DNA from: Ceratopteris richardii
Taxonomy: Eukaryota > Streptophyta > Polypodiopsida > Polypodiales > Pteridaceae
Assembly: GCA_020310875.1 (NCBI GenBank)
Contig: CM035444.1
Span: 22,547,772 to 22,611,771, forward strand
Reading direction: 5' to 3'
Length of the DNA: 64,000 nt
Shown: positions 23,044-35,952 of the stretch, in pieces
How positions within the stretch are numbered: position 1 is the stretch's first letter
How the letters are laid out: each line of letters starts with the position of its first letter
Program-made: the position numbers and the translations under genes
Notes under the pieces: generated by a model
What the model was told of the DNA's origin: nothing
Database searches by the model: none
What the model saw: the letters and a program-made list of their open reading frames with translations, nothing else

Positions 23044-24200
23044 ATGCATCCACAAAGTGAAGATGATTATGAGAAGTTGTTCATGGTTCAACGTCATATG
23101 ATGAATACAATGTCTACTAATGTTTCAAAATTGAATGATAATGTCTGGTATGTTGATTCAAGTGCTTCAAATCACATGGACAGTCATGCGGAATGGTTTA
23201 GTAGTTTGCAAAAATTGCCAGTTCTTGGATATGTTGAAATAGGTGATGGCACATCACACCCTATCGAGCATACAGGAAACATAGCATTGTCTATGGAGGA
23301 CGGGAAGGTAAAGGCACAAATAAATTGGACATGCAAACTTTCAGAGGCTAGGAGATTGATTGTCAGTGGACTACCAAATTTCAAAGTTGGCAGAAATGCA
23401 AAAGGTATATGCAGCATGTCAATTTGGTAAATAGTCAAGAGCATCATGTCCACATGACAAGCATGTTAGTGAGAATGTGCTAGAAATAGTATAAAAAAAT
23501 GTTTGGGGTCTTGTAAAGACCACATCCATGGGTGGTTGCAGGTTTTATGTTACTTTCATTAATGACCATACACGAAAAGTATGGGTATATTTCATGAAAG
23601 AGAAGAGTGAGGTGTTCACTCACTTCCAAAATTTTAAAGCTATGGTGGAAGAGTAGACAGGGAAGTATATTCAGACATTAAGATCTGATGGAGGAGGTGA
23701 ATATATGTCAAATGAGTTCAAAAACTTTCTAAAAATTCGTGGAATTCGACATCAGTTTTCATGAAGGTACACACCACAACAGAATGGTGTTGTTGAATGC
23801 AAAAATAGACATATTGCAGAAATAGCAAGAGCCTTGATGGTTGAGAAGAATATGCCTCATTGTTATTAGGCAAAAATTGTGCACACTACCATATACATCA
23901 TGGACAGAACTCTGACTGTTGTTGTAGATCAAGTTACACCTGAAGAGAAGTTCACATGTAAAACCCAAAACTTATCACATATGAAAGTTTTTTGTTGTAT
24001 GCCTATGTACATGTTCTAGATGAGTTGAGGAAGAAGCTCAATCCAAAAGGAGAAAAATGTATCTTCATTGGATACTCCCTTGAGCAAAAGGGATATACAT
24101 GTTATGACCCATTCACATGATAGGTGAAGCTAAGCAGAGATGTGGTGTTTTATGAAATATCAAGCTTCTATGTAGATGCCAAAAGATGGACAAAGTAAAT
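23044..24200 (+). pseudogene. copia C protease and integrase (broken)
   Basis: The protease active site reads WYVDSSASNHM at about 23147-23180, with Ser in place of the Gly of the usual DSGA. Integrase pieces follow across frames: FINDHTRKVWVYFMKEKSEV (about 23550-23610), LRSDGGGEYMSNEFKNF (about 23680) and YTPQQNGVVECKNRHIAEIA (about 23768-23830). The catalytic Glu of the third block is kept as VEC. IFIGYSLEQKGYTCY is at about 24063. Stops occur near 23655, 23762 and 23867. Confidence 0.8.
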
Positions 24201-25360
24201 GTTGAAAAATCAAGTGCAAAATCTCAAGTTTTGAGTGGACCAGATGCATCGCCAAGCAATAGTTCCAACTCAAATCGATGGAGTGGAAGATTGCATGGAA
24301 ATTTCACTCTAGAAAATTCATTGAATACATCCAAGAAAGGTAAAGAAAGGCTTTCTACTAGTAGTAAAACATCTATAGGTTTTGAAGACATTGATGGAGA
24401 TTCAAGCGGTTCAAAAAATAGCATTGATGAGGAACTTGGATTGACCTCTATGAAGACTCCAGGAGTAACAAAGCACATGCAGATGATACAAGGAGAATTG
24501 ACCCAGGACCAAGAAGATCTACGAGGATACGGAATTCGGTGCAATGATTGATATATGACAGTTACATGGCTCGTCATTGTGCCTACATGACAAACGTAAT
24601 ACAAGATGTTGAACCCTCTTGCCTTGAAGATGCAATTGGAAATGGAGATTGGAAAAAATTTATGGATAGGGAGATGGCTGCACTTTATGGAAATGATACA
24701 TGGAAGTTGGTTCCATTTTCGCAAGGAAAGAAATCCATAGGCTGCAAGTTGGTTTACAAGGTAAAGCACAATGTTGATGGTAGCATAAGCAAGTACAAAG
24801 CGCAATTGGTAGCAAAATGATATGCACAGACATATGGCATTAATTATGAGGAAACATTTAGCCATGTAGCTAAAATGTCTACTATCATAACACTTGTTGT
24901 AGTAGCTATAGCAAAAGGAGGGACTTTGCATCAGATGGATGTGAAGAATGCTTTCCTACAGGGTGAGTTACATGAAGAAGTATACATGGACCAACCACAA
25001 GGATATGAAGATTCAAAGCACCCAGAATATGTTTGCAGGTTGCAAAAGGGTTTGTATGGACTTATGTAAGCCCCTTGTGCTTGGCATGCAAGGATTGCTA
25101 ACTACTTAACTGCCATTGGATTTTCTATGTGTGATGTAGATCATTCATTATATGCAAGGAAGGGTGATGTTGACATCACGATTGTGGCTATTTATGTTGA
25201 TGACTTGATTATAGGTGGTGATAATGAAGAACACATTAAAGAGGTAAAGCAACTCCTTATGCAAGAATTTGATATGAAAGATCTTGAAGTAGTGCGCTAT
25301 TTCTTGGGCATTGAGTTTATACATACAAAAATAGGATATCACAAAGGCAACATGCCTTGA
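24186..25360 (+). pseudogene. copia C reverse transcriptase (broken)
   Basis: A Ser-rich linker (24186-24551) leads into YDSYMARHCAYMTNVIQDVE. Next come IGCKLVYKVKHNVDGSISKY (about 24738), QMDVKNAFLQGELHEEVYMD (about 24932) and CRLQKGLYGLM followed by a stop at 25067. The catalytic motif AIYVDDLIIGG (about 25190) is intact. The RT end YFLGIEFIHTK runs into the tandem repeat at 25334. Confidence 0.85.
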
Positions 25361-25432
25361 GTTTATGGATATCACAAAGGCAACATGCCTTGAGTTTAGG
25401 GATATCACAAAGGCAACATGCCTTGAGTATGC
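25334..25432 (+). repeat. 33-bp unit repeated three times inside RT
   Basis: Copies start at 25334, 25367 and 25400; the unit begins GGATATCACAAAGGCAACAT. The length is a multiple of three, but each full copy carries an in-frame TGA in the original frame. The copies are almost identical, so the amplification is more recent than the element. Confidence 0.92.
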
Positions 25433-26150
25433 TGCAAAAGTATGGTATGGATGATTGTAAGCCAATTTCTATGCCATTAGGTCAGGATTTGAAGTTGGAA
25501 AAAACTACTATGTATAAGAAGATTGTGGGAAGTTTGATATACCTTACAATTACAAGGTGTGATCTAAACTACACTATTGGACTTGAAAGTCAATTTATGC
25601 AGGTTCCTAGGAAGCCACATTTAGATCTCTGAGGTTCACTCTACATTATGTGAGTGTTACTTTGGATTATGCATTGTTTTATGAAGTTGGTGTAGATTTG
25701 CAAGTTCATGGATACACTGATGCAAATTGGGTTGGAAGTATTCCAGATACAAGCTCTACTAGTGGTTTTATATTCTCACTTGGAAGTGCAGCTATTACAT
25801 GGAGAAGCAAGAAGAGAGGTTGAGTATAGAGGTGTTGCAATGGAAGCATGTGAAGCATCCTAGTTAGAGATGCTACTTACAGATTTAGGTGTGGAGGTGC
25901 AAAAACCTATCACCATCTATTGTGATAATCTTAGCAGCATACAATTTGCATGGGACCCTGTTTTTTATGCTAGAACAAAGCATATCGAGGTACATTATCA
26001 TTTCATCAAGGAAAAGGTATAACATGTGATATTGACCTTGATTATGTGAGGACAGATGAGCAGGTTGCTGATATTTTCATTAAAGCACTTGGAGTTGAGA
26101 AGTTGAAGAAGTTTTGGAAGATGCTTGGAATACAAAACATGACATTGGAC
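25433..26150 (+). pseudogene. copia C RNase H (broken)
   Basis: Islands of the RNase H region are YKKIVGSLIYLTITRCDLNY (about 25510-25570), ITIYCDNLSSIQFAWDPVFY (about 25907-25966) and ARTKHIEVHYHFIKEKV (about 25970). Stops and frame changes separate them. It ends just before the purine tract (GAGGGGGAG) and the 3' LTR. Confidence 0.75.
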
Positions 26151-26161
26151 TTGAGGGGGAG

Positions 26162-26542
26162 TGCTAAGATATCAAGCTCAACATATGATGATCTAGAATG
26201 ACACATATCACTTTTTCATTTCTCTAACATGTATAGTGATCATGTGAGTATATGTCAGGGATACTTCCTTGAGCTTTACAAGATTTATCTATCGAGAGTG
26301 TTGGCACATTTGTTTCTTGCGAGCTCACTCATTCGTGGACAGTAGGATTTTCTTTATGTAATCTTTTTTGTATATTGCACTTGTTGCATTGTTGTTTTAG
26401 GTCATTCTTGTACATTTCTTTTATGTAATAGAAGAAGAAGAAGAAGAAGTTCACTCTTCCTTGCCTCAATCTATGTGTGTGCTCCTCTTTGATTGTGAGA
26501 GTGTGTGTGTGAGCTCTCTTCCTTATCTCCTTCCTCGTGACA
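26162..26542 (+). mobile_element. 3' LTR of copia C
   Basis: Starts TGCTAAGATATCAAGC and ends CTTCCTCGTGACA, colinear with 21483-21880. It is preceded by the purine tract at about 26151-26161. Confidence 0.9.
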
Positions 26543-28228
26543 TTCACTAGTCCTTCCACTTCTCGACAAAAAATGTATTTCTATCATTGTATCTAGTTGT
26601 GGAATCTTTGGCAATTCTAGTTGATTTTTCAAATTAAGTATCCTTTAAGTTAGTATGTTAATAGATGTTTAAATATTACAAACAATAATTAAATTATTGT
26701 GTTATTTTATAATTTAATCCTCCTTAAGAGATGTGAATTTTAACAATTATGGAATTCCATAAAAAACATATATCTTAAGGTTTCTTATTTCTTTCAAGAT
26801 CTTTGAGTTGTGAGGGGTTATTGATTATGCCTTTGCACTAGCCCAAAATATTTTTTTCCTTTTTTTAAGCTATCCTTCAAAGTCGTGACTTCTATCAGTT
26901 TATTTTTCTTTGTTTCTAGTGCCTTTTTGAATTTGTTGGATTATATCTTGTATTATTCATTCGGGTGGTTTTGATTCAAAACATATGATGAGGCAAAAAT
27001 ATTTCACTAAATTTCCTAAAAGTTACAAAATTTTACTTCTTTAAAATTTAGAAATCACAAACTTCAAAGAAATCTATGACTCTCTAAATTCACAATTTCT
27101 ACCTTAAATCTTCAAATTTTTATGAAGTAAAATATCATGATTCTCAAGATTTTTGTGATAGGTAAAAATCATGATTTTTACTCAAAATGATGATGAAACT
27201 TTATAATTTCATGACTTCCATATTTCGTAAAGTTCGCATTTTTCTACTTGTAGAAATTCATGAACTTTTGTCTAAATATTAAAATTGTTTGTCCCTTTTT
27301 GGGGTGAAATTCAAAAACTTTTAGATGTCACATTGTTGTGCAAGAAAGCAAACCAAATCTTTAAACAACGATAATTTTCTTGTATCGAAAACGGTTTCAA
27401 GTGATTTTTATGTGTAAACTTTGTGATTTTTATGTGTAAACTTTGTGATACAATCTAAATTCACTTTTCTTGGCAGTGAAACTTTATCTATGAGAAATCC
27501 ATTCTTTCAACACCTCTAACTCAATAAAGTGAAAAAGGATGAAGTCTTAAGGCTTCTCCATAAACAAACATATTGATTTCAGGTAATACAAGGAAATAAC
27601 GCATAGATGCAAAAATAATAGGTTGTAAAGAGGAGATGATGGGCTTGTATTCTTGACACGAGGATACATATAATGGCAAAAAGCTTGAATATTGTCACTT
27701 AATTTCTCCTTTATATGAATTTACTTGTCTTTTTTCATGATAGACTCCTAGTGAAACTACTTAGAGCTCTAACAACAATGTCTCCGGGTTTGTAAAAATC
27801 CTACAAAAATCACGTTATGGTGAATAACCATAAGAAAGGGCGTTCCTTGATTTTACAAAATCCCATCCTTGATACAAAGTTTAAACTAAAGAGTTTTAAT
27901 TATACATTATGGTACATGGTGTAGAGTTGAGGATACCATAGGCCATAATAAAATCGACTCACCCACTTATCTTCATGAAGCTTTGTCGATTGTCACCTAT
28001 AGATTTTATCATTGGTTTCTTGCCTCAAGTTGGAAAACTATTTGTTGTTTGATTAGTATTCCACATGATGGGCAATGATCAGAACAAGAAGTGTTCCCAT
28101 AAGTGAGACCAGTAATCAATTGTCTAATGCTTTGAAGATAACTATTTCACAAGATCGATAACAATTAGTACACAACTTCTGTATTAAAATTTTGGGCATA
28201 CAACTTTTATATGTCTTAAGGTTATGGC
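26543..28228. other. AT-rich DNA without genes
   Basis: No coding frame or element end is supported. A 22-bp tandem duplication (GTGATTTTTATGTGTAAACTTT twice) lies at about 27400-27446. Confidence 0.45.
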
Positions 28229-28392
28229 CACTTTGGGGCGACCCTTGGCCCAATGAGCATGAGGGAAACCATTTGTCCATATGGACATGGGGGTGACCCC
28301 TTGCCCAGATGGGCATGGGGCCGCACTTAGGGTGACCCCTCACCTAGTGGGGCATGGGTGCCTCCCTTGGGGCAACTCCTCACCGAGATGGG
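28229..28392. repeat. GC-rich degenerate minisatellite
   Basis: About four imperfect units share the words GGGGTGACCCCTTGCCCA and GATGGGCATGGGG with substitutions. The block is strikingly GC-rich against AT-rich flanks. Confidence 0.7.
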
Positions 28393-28857
28393 TTGAGGGA
28401 CATCGTTGGGGCCAACCCTAGTCCTGAGGACCCAAATCTATGGCAGAAGATAACAAGCTATGAGGCAAAGGCACCACACTATCTAAAGGCATCAAGGTGA
28501 AGTATCATAACAAATGAAGTATGATAAATATATGAGGCACTAGTTGAGGACTTGAGGGAGACTAAAGGCAAGAGTTGGACTTGGGAAACATATAGAAGAG
28601 TGGAGGGCGAATTACTTGCCTTGGAAGAGATACCTAGACGATTTGGTACTTTAATTGCAAGATGGATGCAATGGAGCACCAATTAGGGTGATGATTTCAA
28701 TTCTTCTTCCAAGGGCATGGTACATTATGAAGGCTCTAAATGGGGGAATTAATAAGCTAAGTAAGTTTTACTCTTTTGGAGGATGTTGCACTCATTGCAA
28801 GGTAAAGATACATAATGGTAAGGATCAAAGGCTTCAGGTGTCCCAAAAAGTGCCACA

Positions 28858-29035
28858 TTTCCAAAATGGGGCATCCTCGCCACTTCTTTTTGGCACTACC
28901 AAAATAGGGTGCATCTCCACATATTTTTGGCACTACCAAAATAGGGTGCCATCTCCACACATTTTTGGCACTATCTCCACTCATTTTTGCCAGATCCAAA
29001 ATAGGGTGACTTCTCTACCTAATTTTGGCATGAAC
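28858..29035. repeat. Degenerate 36-40 bp tandem repeat
   Basis: Four to five copies share TTTTTGGCACTACCAAAATA and GGGTGCATCTCCACA. Unit length varies through small indels. No coding role is apparent. Confidence 0.75.
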
Positions 29036-30229
29036 ATCATGAGGCAACAATGAGACCACTCACTTTGACATGGTGCGGGATGAAAAGTGAAAGCTTTCTA
29101 GACTTGTTAATAAGAGGTAAAAGGGTAGATAATTGCAGAAAAAGTCACTCCAAGGACTTGTGGATGTTAGAAGCTATCAATGGAGGGTCTAAAAGTGGTT
29201 GATGAACATTAGCAAAATTAGTTCATCTCTGCCACTAGTCTCGTTAGTTTGGAGCATGCAACAATAGATGATTGGAATTGGCAAGGCCACTCCACTTGGC
29301 CTCTAGAGTCTATATAAGATGAGGTTGGGCACTCATTTGCCCCATCTAACGATCTAGTATGATCTATTCTAGTCTATCTTTTGGTCTAAGTTTGGGATCT
29401 ATCGATCTATTTTAATCTGATTGCTTGTTCTCTGCTAGTTGTACTCTCTACCTGAGCTATCTTGTGGGTTCTCATTATACTCTGTTGCATCTTTCGCCAC
29501 TCTGTGTTGAGGTGAATCTGTAGTGATTATACAAAGTCTTGGCTACTTAGTGGTGATGGATAGCATGACAGTGTGATTGAGTAGTCTTGGTTAGTATGTG
29601 TCAGTCTAGAGCACATTACATGTCATTTGCAGAGTATCTTTTTGTTCAAACACTTCTTGTTGTTGATTTTGAGTAATCAATTCTAGTCTCTAGATTGGAT
29701 ACTATCTTGCTTGTAATGCTCATTGATTTATTTCTACCTTATTGAAATCATTTTAAGCCTTAAGGATTTGTGTTTCTCTCATGAGTGTCTGTTCTTATGG
29801 TTTTTGCATCACTTTGACTTGACTATCAAGTTGTGTTCCTAGCCAGAGTCATGTTAGAGGGTATACTTCCCTAAGGAAGATTCCCTCTTGAGTAGAAGGA
29901 GTATTGGAAACTATAGTCCTCGCTATCACTTCTACAATTTGGCAAACTCGATGGGATCCTTGCATGCTTTGTGTAAGGTATATGTTGTAGTAAACAATTG
30001 TTTCCTGTATTGTTTTTTGTTGATTTTTTTAGTCTTATGAGCGGGTACATGACACATACATGAGCAGACAATGAGCCTCTTCATTCACATAAGAGCCCCA
30101 AAAAGTCAACTTAATCTTCATTTGGTCAACTAGACACCCCTTTACATTTAAATCTCTCAATTTCTTTAGCCTCTACACCTCTTTCCAAAGAGAATCCTAT
30201 AAGGACCCTTGATTTTGCCTTTGACACCT
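29036..30229. other. Possible LTR/leader of the following gypsy remnant
   Basis: A TATA-like CTATATAAG at about 29310 is followed by a TCT-rich stretch, as in LTR promoters, and gag-like coding begins near 30230. No LTR partner, clear ends or PBS were found, so this is only a positional guess. Confidence 0.25.
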
Positions 30230-31265
30230 CAAAAGAAACTCAGGAACTAATGGAGGACCTCTCAAGTTTATTATCCAGGTAAAATATTAAGTTCCCTACT
30301 TTTAAAGGTTTAGTACATGAAGATGTATATGATCTTGTAAAGAGGTTCATCTCCTTATGCCGTGGATGAGGGTTGGAACATCTATAGGATGCCATGCTAG
30401 TATTGTTTCCCTCTACCTTAGAACTTGTAGAAAAATGGTACAACTAACACATAGATGTGCACTTTTCCACCCTAGAGGCCTTAAAGAATTCCTTCCATCA
30501 AATACTTTTGCCAAGCAGCTCCTCTGAGTGAGCCTTTGATCAATTGGAGAACTTGAAGCTACAACCAGGGTGAATCCTTCCATGAACGTTATACATGTGC
30601 TAAAACACTTGTTTCTCATTTGTCGCATGCTCAAGTAGACTTTTAAGTCAAAACGTGGATAGAAAAAGGCTCTTCCAAGGTCTTCCCAATAGAGGCTTTG
30701 GGAATCACTGAGACTAGGTGCCACATTGAATAACTTTGTGCTGGTTGCTTCTTGCATTGAGGAGGCCAAAATGCGATGCAAATGTGGGATTCAAGCAAAT
30801 TATGCCACTTGCCTAGATCTGATTGAGAAACTTAAGAAAGAACTTGAAACACTAAAGATGCAACAAATTCAATAAGAGGAGAAGGTCATTTCACCACTTG
30901 CATGCGACAATGATGATTTACTAGTGCAACTTTGACATGAAGTGGAGGAGTTGCAGAGTACTCAAGACATCCATAGGCAAATTTGGTGTATGACATGCAA
31001 CAATAGTGGCCATTCCAACATGAATTGTTCTAATCGAGTAAGTTCCCAATTTTGTGGAAAAATTGGCCATGAGGTGCATGTCTACTACTACCTCAAAAGA
31101 GCTCAATAGAGAGGTAATACATAAGTTCTTGATACATTTTATGCTAGTACTTTAATATGCACAAAAGAGAGGAGAATCGTTCAAATCGACCTAGGTATAC
31201 TAGACCACTCATGTGTTATCATTGTGGGGAATATGGTCATGTCCAAAGTTAATGCTTTGTGACAA
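30230..31265 (+). pseudogene. Decayed gypsy gag with zinc knuckles
   Basis: On the plus strand, short islands read TFKGLVHEDVYDLVKRFISL (about 30300-30360), a capsid-like pattern. A CCHC knuckle follows at 30987-31028 (CMTCNNSGHSNMNC). A damaged second knuckle lies near 31050-31095 (FCGKIGHEVH), and CYHCGEYGHVQS (about 31218) has lost its final Cys to a stop. Frames are broken throughout. The copia element at 31419 lies just to the right. Confidence 0.6.
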
Positions 31266-31418
31266 TGCCAATGATCATTATACAAGGGATTACCCTCACA
31301 ACCCCCCTACTCCGATTCATATGATAGTAGTCTCCCGAAGAGAAGAAGGTATAACTCCACAAATCTTTGTTGTTTCATAATCTACAGTACCTATGATGAC
31401 TAGAGTTAGGCAAGCAGC

Positions 31419-31649
31419 TGTTGGAGTTAGACGTCTGCGAAAGCATGCGAACAACACAAGGAAGAAGAAGAATCTTGGAGCACAACACACAATACTGAAT
31501 GTATTACTAGAGAAAGTACAAAGATAAGTAGCCCATTAGGGCAATAGGCATATATACAAGTCGGGGGGAAAAAACCTCCTAAAGAGGGAAAAAAGTGCCC
31601 CTGCGGTCCTAGTGTGTTCACACACATCACTACCTAAATATATCAAACA
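31419..31649 (-). mobile_element. 3' LTR of copia 2 (231 bp)
   Basis: Plus-strand ends are TGTTGGAGTTAGACGTC and AAATATATCAAACA. It aligns end to end with the LTRs of copia 1. The minus-strand purine tract (rich in AGGGGGGATTT) is at about 31650-31662. Confidence 0.92.
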
Positions 31650-31749
31650 AATCCCCCCTAGGAGTGATGCGGTGAACAAGGAGCTGGCACTCATGTATAA
31701 GGAAGTGCCAAGCTATGTGGAATCAATCCACAAAAGGAAGTAAGCCCAA

Positions 31750-32440
31750 AGCTTTGTGAAAAGCTTCAAACTTCTCCCTAGGCAGAGCCTTCGTGGAAAG
31801 GTCTGCAATGTTCTCCTACGTGGGCACATATGCCAAGCTGATCTCCCCAGCTAAGAACCTCTCCATGACATAATGATAATGCACCTCAATGTGCGTAGTG
31901 CGAGCATGGAACACAGGGTTCCTCGCAACTGCCAATGTGCGCTGACTGTCAGTGAAGATGGTGGTGGCAGAAGATTGACCAACACCCAAATCAGCCATAA
32001 GGTGTTTGAGCCACACACACTCAACAGTCGCTATGAAAGCTTCCGTATACTCAGCCTCACAACTGGAAGTGGCCATAGTGGGCTGCTTCTTGCTCAACCA
32101 AGATATGCATGAGCTACCAAGCATGAAGCAAAAACCACTAGTGGACACATGAGTGTCATAGAAACCAGCCTAATTAGAGTCAGAAAAAGCATGCAAATCT
32201 GGTGGTAGTGATCCCCCCTTGGGATAAAACAAAACAACTAGTCGGGTACCACTGAAGTAGCAAAACATGCGCTTATTCACCTGCCAATGCTTGACTCTTG
32301 GGCAGTGCATAGGCATGCTCATTTGCGAGACAACAAACTGAATATTTGGCTGAGTAATGCATAAGTAAATCAAGCATCCAACAACCTACTGATAGAGAAA
32401 AACATCAAATGCATCTCCAACATCATGAAGACTCAATCAT
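31750..32440 (-). pseudogene. copia 2 RNase H
   Basis: Pieces on the minus strand are YLCITQPNIQFVVSQMSMPM (about 32365), HAFSDSN (about 32190) and STSGFCFMLGSSCISWLSKK (32145). Further on come SSCEAEYTEAFIATVECVWL, IFTDSQRTLAVARNPVFHAR and HYHYVMERFLAGEISLAYVP. Stops at about 32169 and 31815 break the frame. Confidence 0.85.
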
Positions 32441-33477
32441 AAAATTGTTTCCATAGGAGTGGCAATAGGTTTATACTCATCAAGGCCAAAATGATGCAAT
32501 AATGTGTCAATATATTTCACTTGACACAAAGCCATTCCACCATCAACATGCATAAATTGAATGCCCAAATAGTGATGCAAATGCCCCAAATCAGACATCT
32601 CAAATGAGGCATGCAAATCAACCGTAAAATCAGCAATATGCCTCTCATGAGGACCAGTGAGCAGCATGTCATCAACATAAACCACAATGATCAGAAGTAC
32701 ATCATTAGCACGCTTAACATATAAGGTGCTTTCAGTTGGATTGTTCTCAAAACCATGTGCAATCAGATAGGCATGTATCTTTTCATACCAAGCATGTGGT
32801 GCTTGCTTTAAACCATATAATGCCTTCTTTAACCTGCACACTTGGTTTTCATGCCCTTTTTGCACAAAGCCACGAGGCTAAAAAACATACATTTCTTCAT
32901 GTAAGTCACCACTCAAAAATTCTATTTTAATATCCAACTGATGTACATTCCAACCATGATGAGCTGCAAGTGCACAGATGCTACGAACAGTAGTCATTCG
33001 GCAAGTAGGAGCAAAGGTTTCATCAAAACCCTTTGCAACAAGCCTAGCCTTATACCTGTCAACTGTACCATCAGGTTTACGCTTCAGCTTGTATACGCAC
33101 TTAGTGCCAATGGCCTTCTTGCCAGGAGACAAGTCACATAAAGACCAAGTACCATTCTTCATTATCGCATCATATTCAGATTGCATAACAACCATCCAAT
33201 TTTCTAAATTTTGTGCTTCATCAAACAAAACAGGCTCAGTCTCATCATAGAGACTAGATGCAGCCATAGCATAGCAATATGATGCAAAAGAGGCACTATG
33301 AGAGCCTGAACGACTATGATATGACAGAGGTGCATCTAATTTGCTATCCCGCAAAGTATGCACTAGCCATTTTGGCATAGTTTTTGCCTGCTCAATATCA
33401 ACTCTCTCATGAACAAGTGCATCATGTAAATCTACATCAGAAATGGAATGATCTGCATCATCACATGAAACCTGCAA
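32437..33477 (-). pseudogene. copia 2 reverse transcriptase
   Basis: Minus-strand pieces in order are IGTKCVYKLKRKPDGTVDRY, RLVAKGFDETFAPTCRMTTV, QLDIKIEFLSGDLHEEMYVF, a stop at 32878, then CRLKKALYGLKQAPHAWYEK. The catalytic motif IIVVYVDDMLLTG is intact (about 32680). The region before the RT (DAPLSYHSRSGSHSASFASY) matches copia 1, which lacks everything from there to YIDTLL. Confidence 0.88.
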
Positions 33478-33577
33478 AGGCTGAGAAGTTGCCTCATTAG
33501 GACTAGCACTAAACTACCCACCTGTAAAAAGAGGCAGCAAAGTATCATACATGTCTTTGGAGCTAACAAATGTCTCC

Positions 33578-34393
33578 TTAGTACATGAAAGCAATGGTTG
33601 AATAGCATCTTCCATAAAAAACATCACAACTAACTAGAATGCGTTTAGTTTGTGGATGATAAAGATGATAGCCTTTACTTTCAGAACTGTACCCAACAAA
33701 AATACATTTTACGGCTTTATCATCCAATTTTTTACGATGTTTTTCAGGCACTAATGCATATGCCAAACAACCAAAAACATGCAGATGAGCAACAGATGGC
33801 TTGCGATCATGCCAAACCTCATATGGAGTGATAGACTGCAGTGCTTTAGTGGGACACCTGTTAAGTACATATGATGCACACATGATAGCCTCAAGCCAGA
33901 AACTATGTGGTAAAGCCTCACTCTTGACCATACACCTTGCCATCTCCATGAGTGACTTGTTCTTCCGTTCAGCAACTCCATTCTGTTGAAGTGTATACGG
34001 CATTGTACACTGGTGTTTTATCCCACGTTCAACCAGAAATGCATTAAAATTAGAAGACATATATTCCCCCCCTCGATCAGAATGGAGGGTGCCCATTTTA
34101 CATGTTGATAGATTTTCAGCGAAAACCAAAAATTTTTTGAAGCACATGAACATTTCAGACTTTGCTTTCAATGGATATACCCATGCATGCCTGGAAAAAT
34201 CATCAATGAAAGTCACGAAGCAAAGATAATTTCCAAAAGAAGGTGTTTGCATAGGACCAAAGACATCACTATGTACAAGCTGCAATTTCCGAGTAGCCCG
34301 AACTGAACCATCTTTTGGAAAGGAGGAACACTGCATTTTGCCCAAAATACAACATTCACAAACATGCTTTCTAGGTGCCTCAAGTTTGGGCAA
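33578..34393 (-). pseudogene. copia 2 integrase
   Basis: The frame is open for 271 codons. It has CECCILGKMQCSSF (zinc region), HSDVFGPM (first Asp), LHSDRGGEYMSSNF (second Asp) and NGVAERKNKSLMEMAR (Glu), then CIFVGYSSESKGYHLY. It ends early through a frameshift after ILVSCDVF. Catalytic residues are kept. Confidence 0.88.
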
Positions 34394-34430
34394 AGAGGAT
34401 ACTATTTCAGATTTCTATAGGCATAGAAAA

Positions 34431-35952
34431 CTAGCTAAATTTAGATGACCAAAGCGTGCATGCCAAAGCTTTGCATCTCACATAGCCTGAGACATGTACT
34501 GCACATGCCGAATCCTTTATAGATCTTTCATAGTCTATGAACTTATACATCCCACGATATAAAATGCCAGAAGCAATAATCACGTCGCCATTTGATAGAT
34601 CATGAATTGTACATTTGTCATCAACAAAGTTCACAACCAAGCCAATCTTGGCTAATGCAGAAACTAATAACAATTTTTTTTTTATCCTTGGCACAAACAA
34701 AGCATCTGATAAACTGAAAGAACTACCATCAACAGTAGTCAAAGTGATCGTACCAACTCCCATAATAGGATAAGAGGAATTGTTGGCACATGTAACAGTA
34801 TTCCCTGTAGGGGTAGGGTCAAGTGAAGAGAAGAAACTACGCTGCGAGGTAATATGTTTGGTCGCCCCACTATCAAAGTACCAAACATCTGAGTCTATTG
34901 CAGACATGCACTGCTCATGAGAACATGGGTCAAAACTGCAAATAGTAGTAAACACCCATTCTTCTTCCTGCACAAGATTAGCAGACTCTGTTTTTGGTGT
35001 AGAGGCTGTAACAACCATTCCAGCCTCTTTCTTCTTTGCCTCTTTAGCAGCCAGTTTTGGACAGTTCTTTATGATATGATCATTTCCTTTATAGTACTTG
35101 CAAAACAATTTCTGCTTTTCTGATTTCTTTTCATCTTTGTTTTCCCTCTTCGATTGTGCAGAATTAGCAAATTTCTGCGTACTAGTTGAAGAGCTCCATT
35201 TTCCTTTGCCCTTCTGATTAGCCAGGAAAGCTTGATCTGCAACATGCATAATGGACCTATTCTGCATGGACTGATCTTCCTGGAACGGAACAAAGACTAC
35301 CTCCTCAAATGATAAGGCATTTGGATTGCCTTTCATCATCAACCGAAGAGTAGAAGCAAAACTCTGATATGAATCAGGAAGACCATTCAGAACGGTCTCC
35401 ACAAGTGAGCTATCTAGTATAACCTCATCAACAGAAATCAATTGTTCCTTCAAGTCTTTGATCTTTGTTACAAAATTGTCCATGGAATCACCTTCATTCA
35501 TGTGCTCACTCTCCAATTGTTTCCAGAGGTAAGCAAGACGAGACTCATTCCTATCTTGGTACAATGTGGTAAGTGTATCCCAAGCATCCTTAGCTGTTCT
35601 GCAAGAGTGAATGTGAGGAATAATGGCACGTTTGACAGACAAAGCTATCAATGCATGTGCTTGAGCATCTCTGCCATCCCAAAGAATCTGCTCTACAGTA
35701 GGTGCAACAGAAATCGCAACACGAATAGGAATATGCAGAATATCATCATCTTCGACACCTTCTGCATGAGCTTTAGTACCTATAGTTGTAACAGTTGCAG
35801 GTGTGATAGGATTTTTTTTAGCACACTACACAATGTTCCAGAGTCCTTTTGCAACCAATACATGTCACATCATATAAGCCCAAAATGGGTAGTTGGTACC
35901 ATCCAACTTATCCTCAACAGCCAACATACGAAATACATCATTGCTTTCAGCC
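34431..35952 (-). pseudogene. copia 2 gag and protease
   Basis: The N-terminal part (AESNDVFRMLAVEDKLDGTN, 35952 leftward) lies in a frame with stops. The ATG seen in copia 1 is GTG here. The main open frame (35651-34431) has ALSVKRAIIPHI, ESEHMNEGDSMDNFVTKIKD and a zinc knuckle FCKYYKGNDHIIKNC, in which the second Cys is Tyr. The protease site WYFDSGATKHIT is intact. Confidence 0.85.

Larger units (their letters stand above)
21483..26542 (+). mobile_element. Ty1/copia element with both LTRs (copia C)
   Basis: A complete but dead element: 5' LTR, PBS, gag, protease, integrase, RT, RNase H, purine tract, 3' LTR, all on the plus strand. Stops and frameshifts occur in every gene. The two LTRs differ by many substitutions and by a roughly 20-bp indel, so it is old. 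No target-site duplication is evident (flanks TTTAT and TTCAC). Confidence 0.9.
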
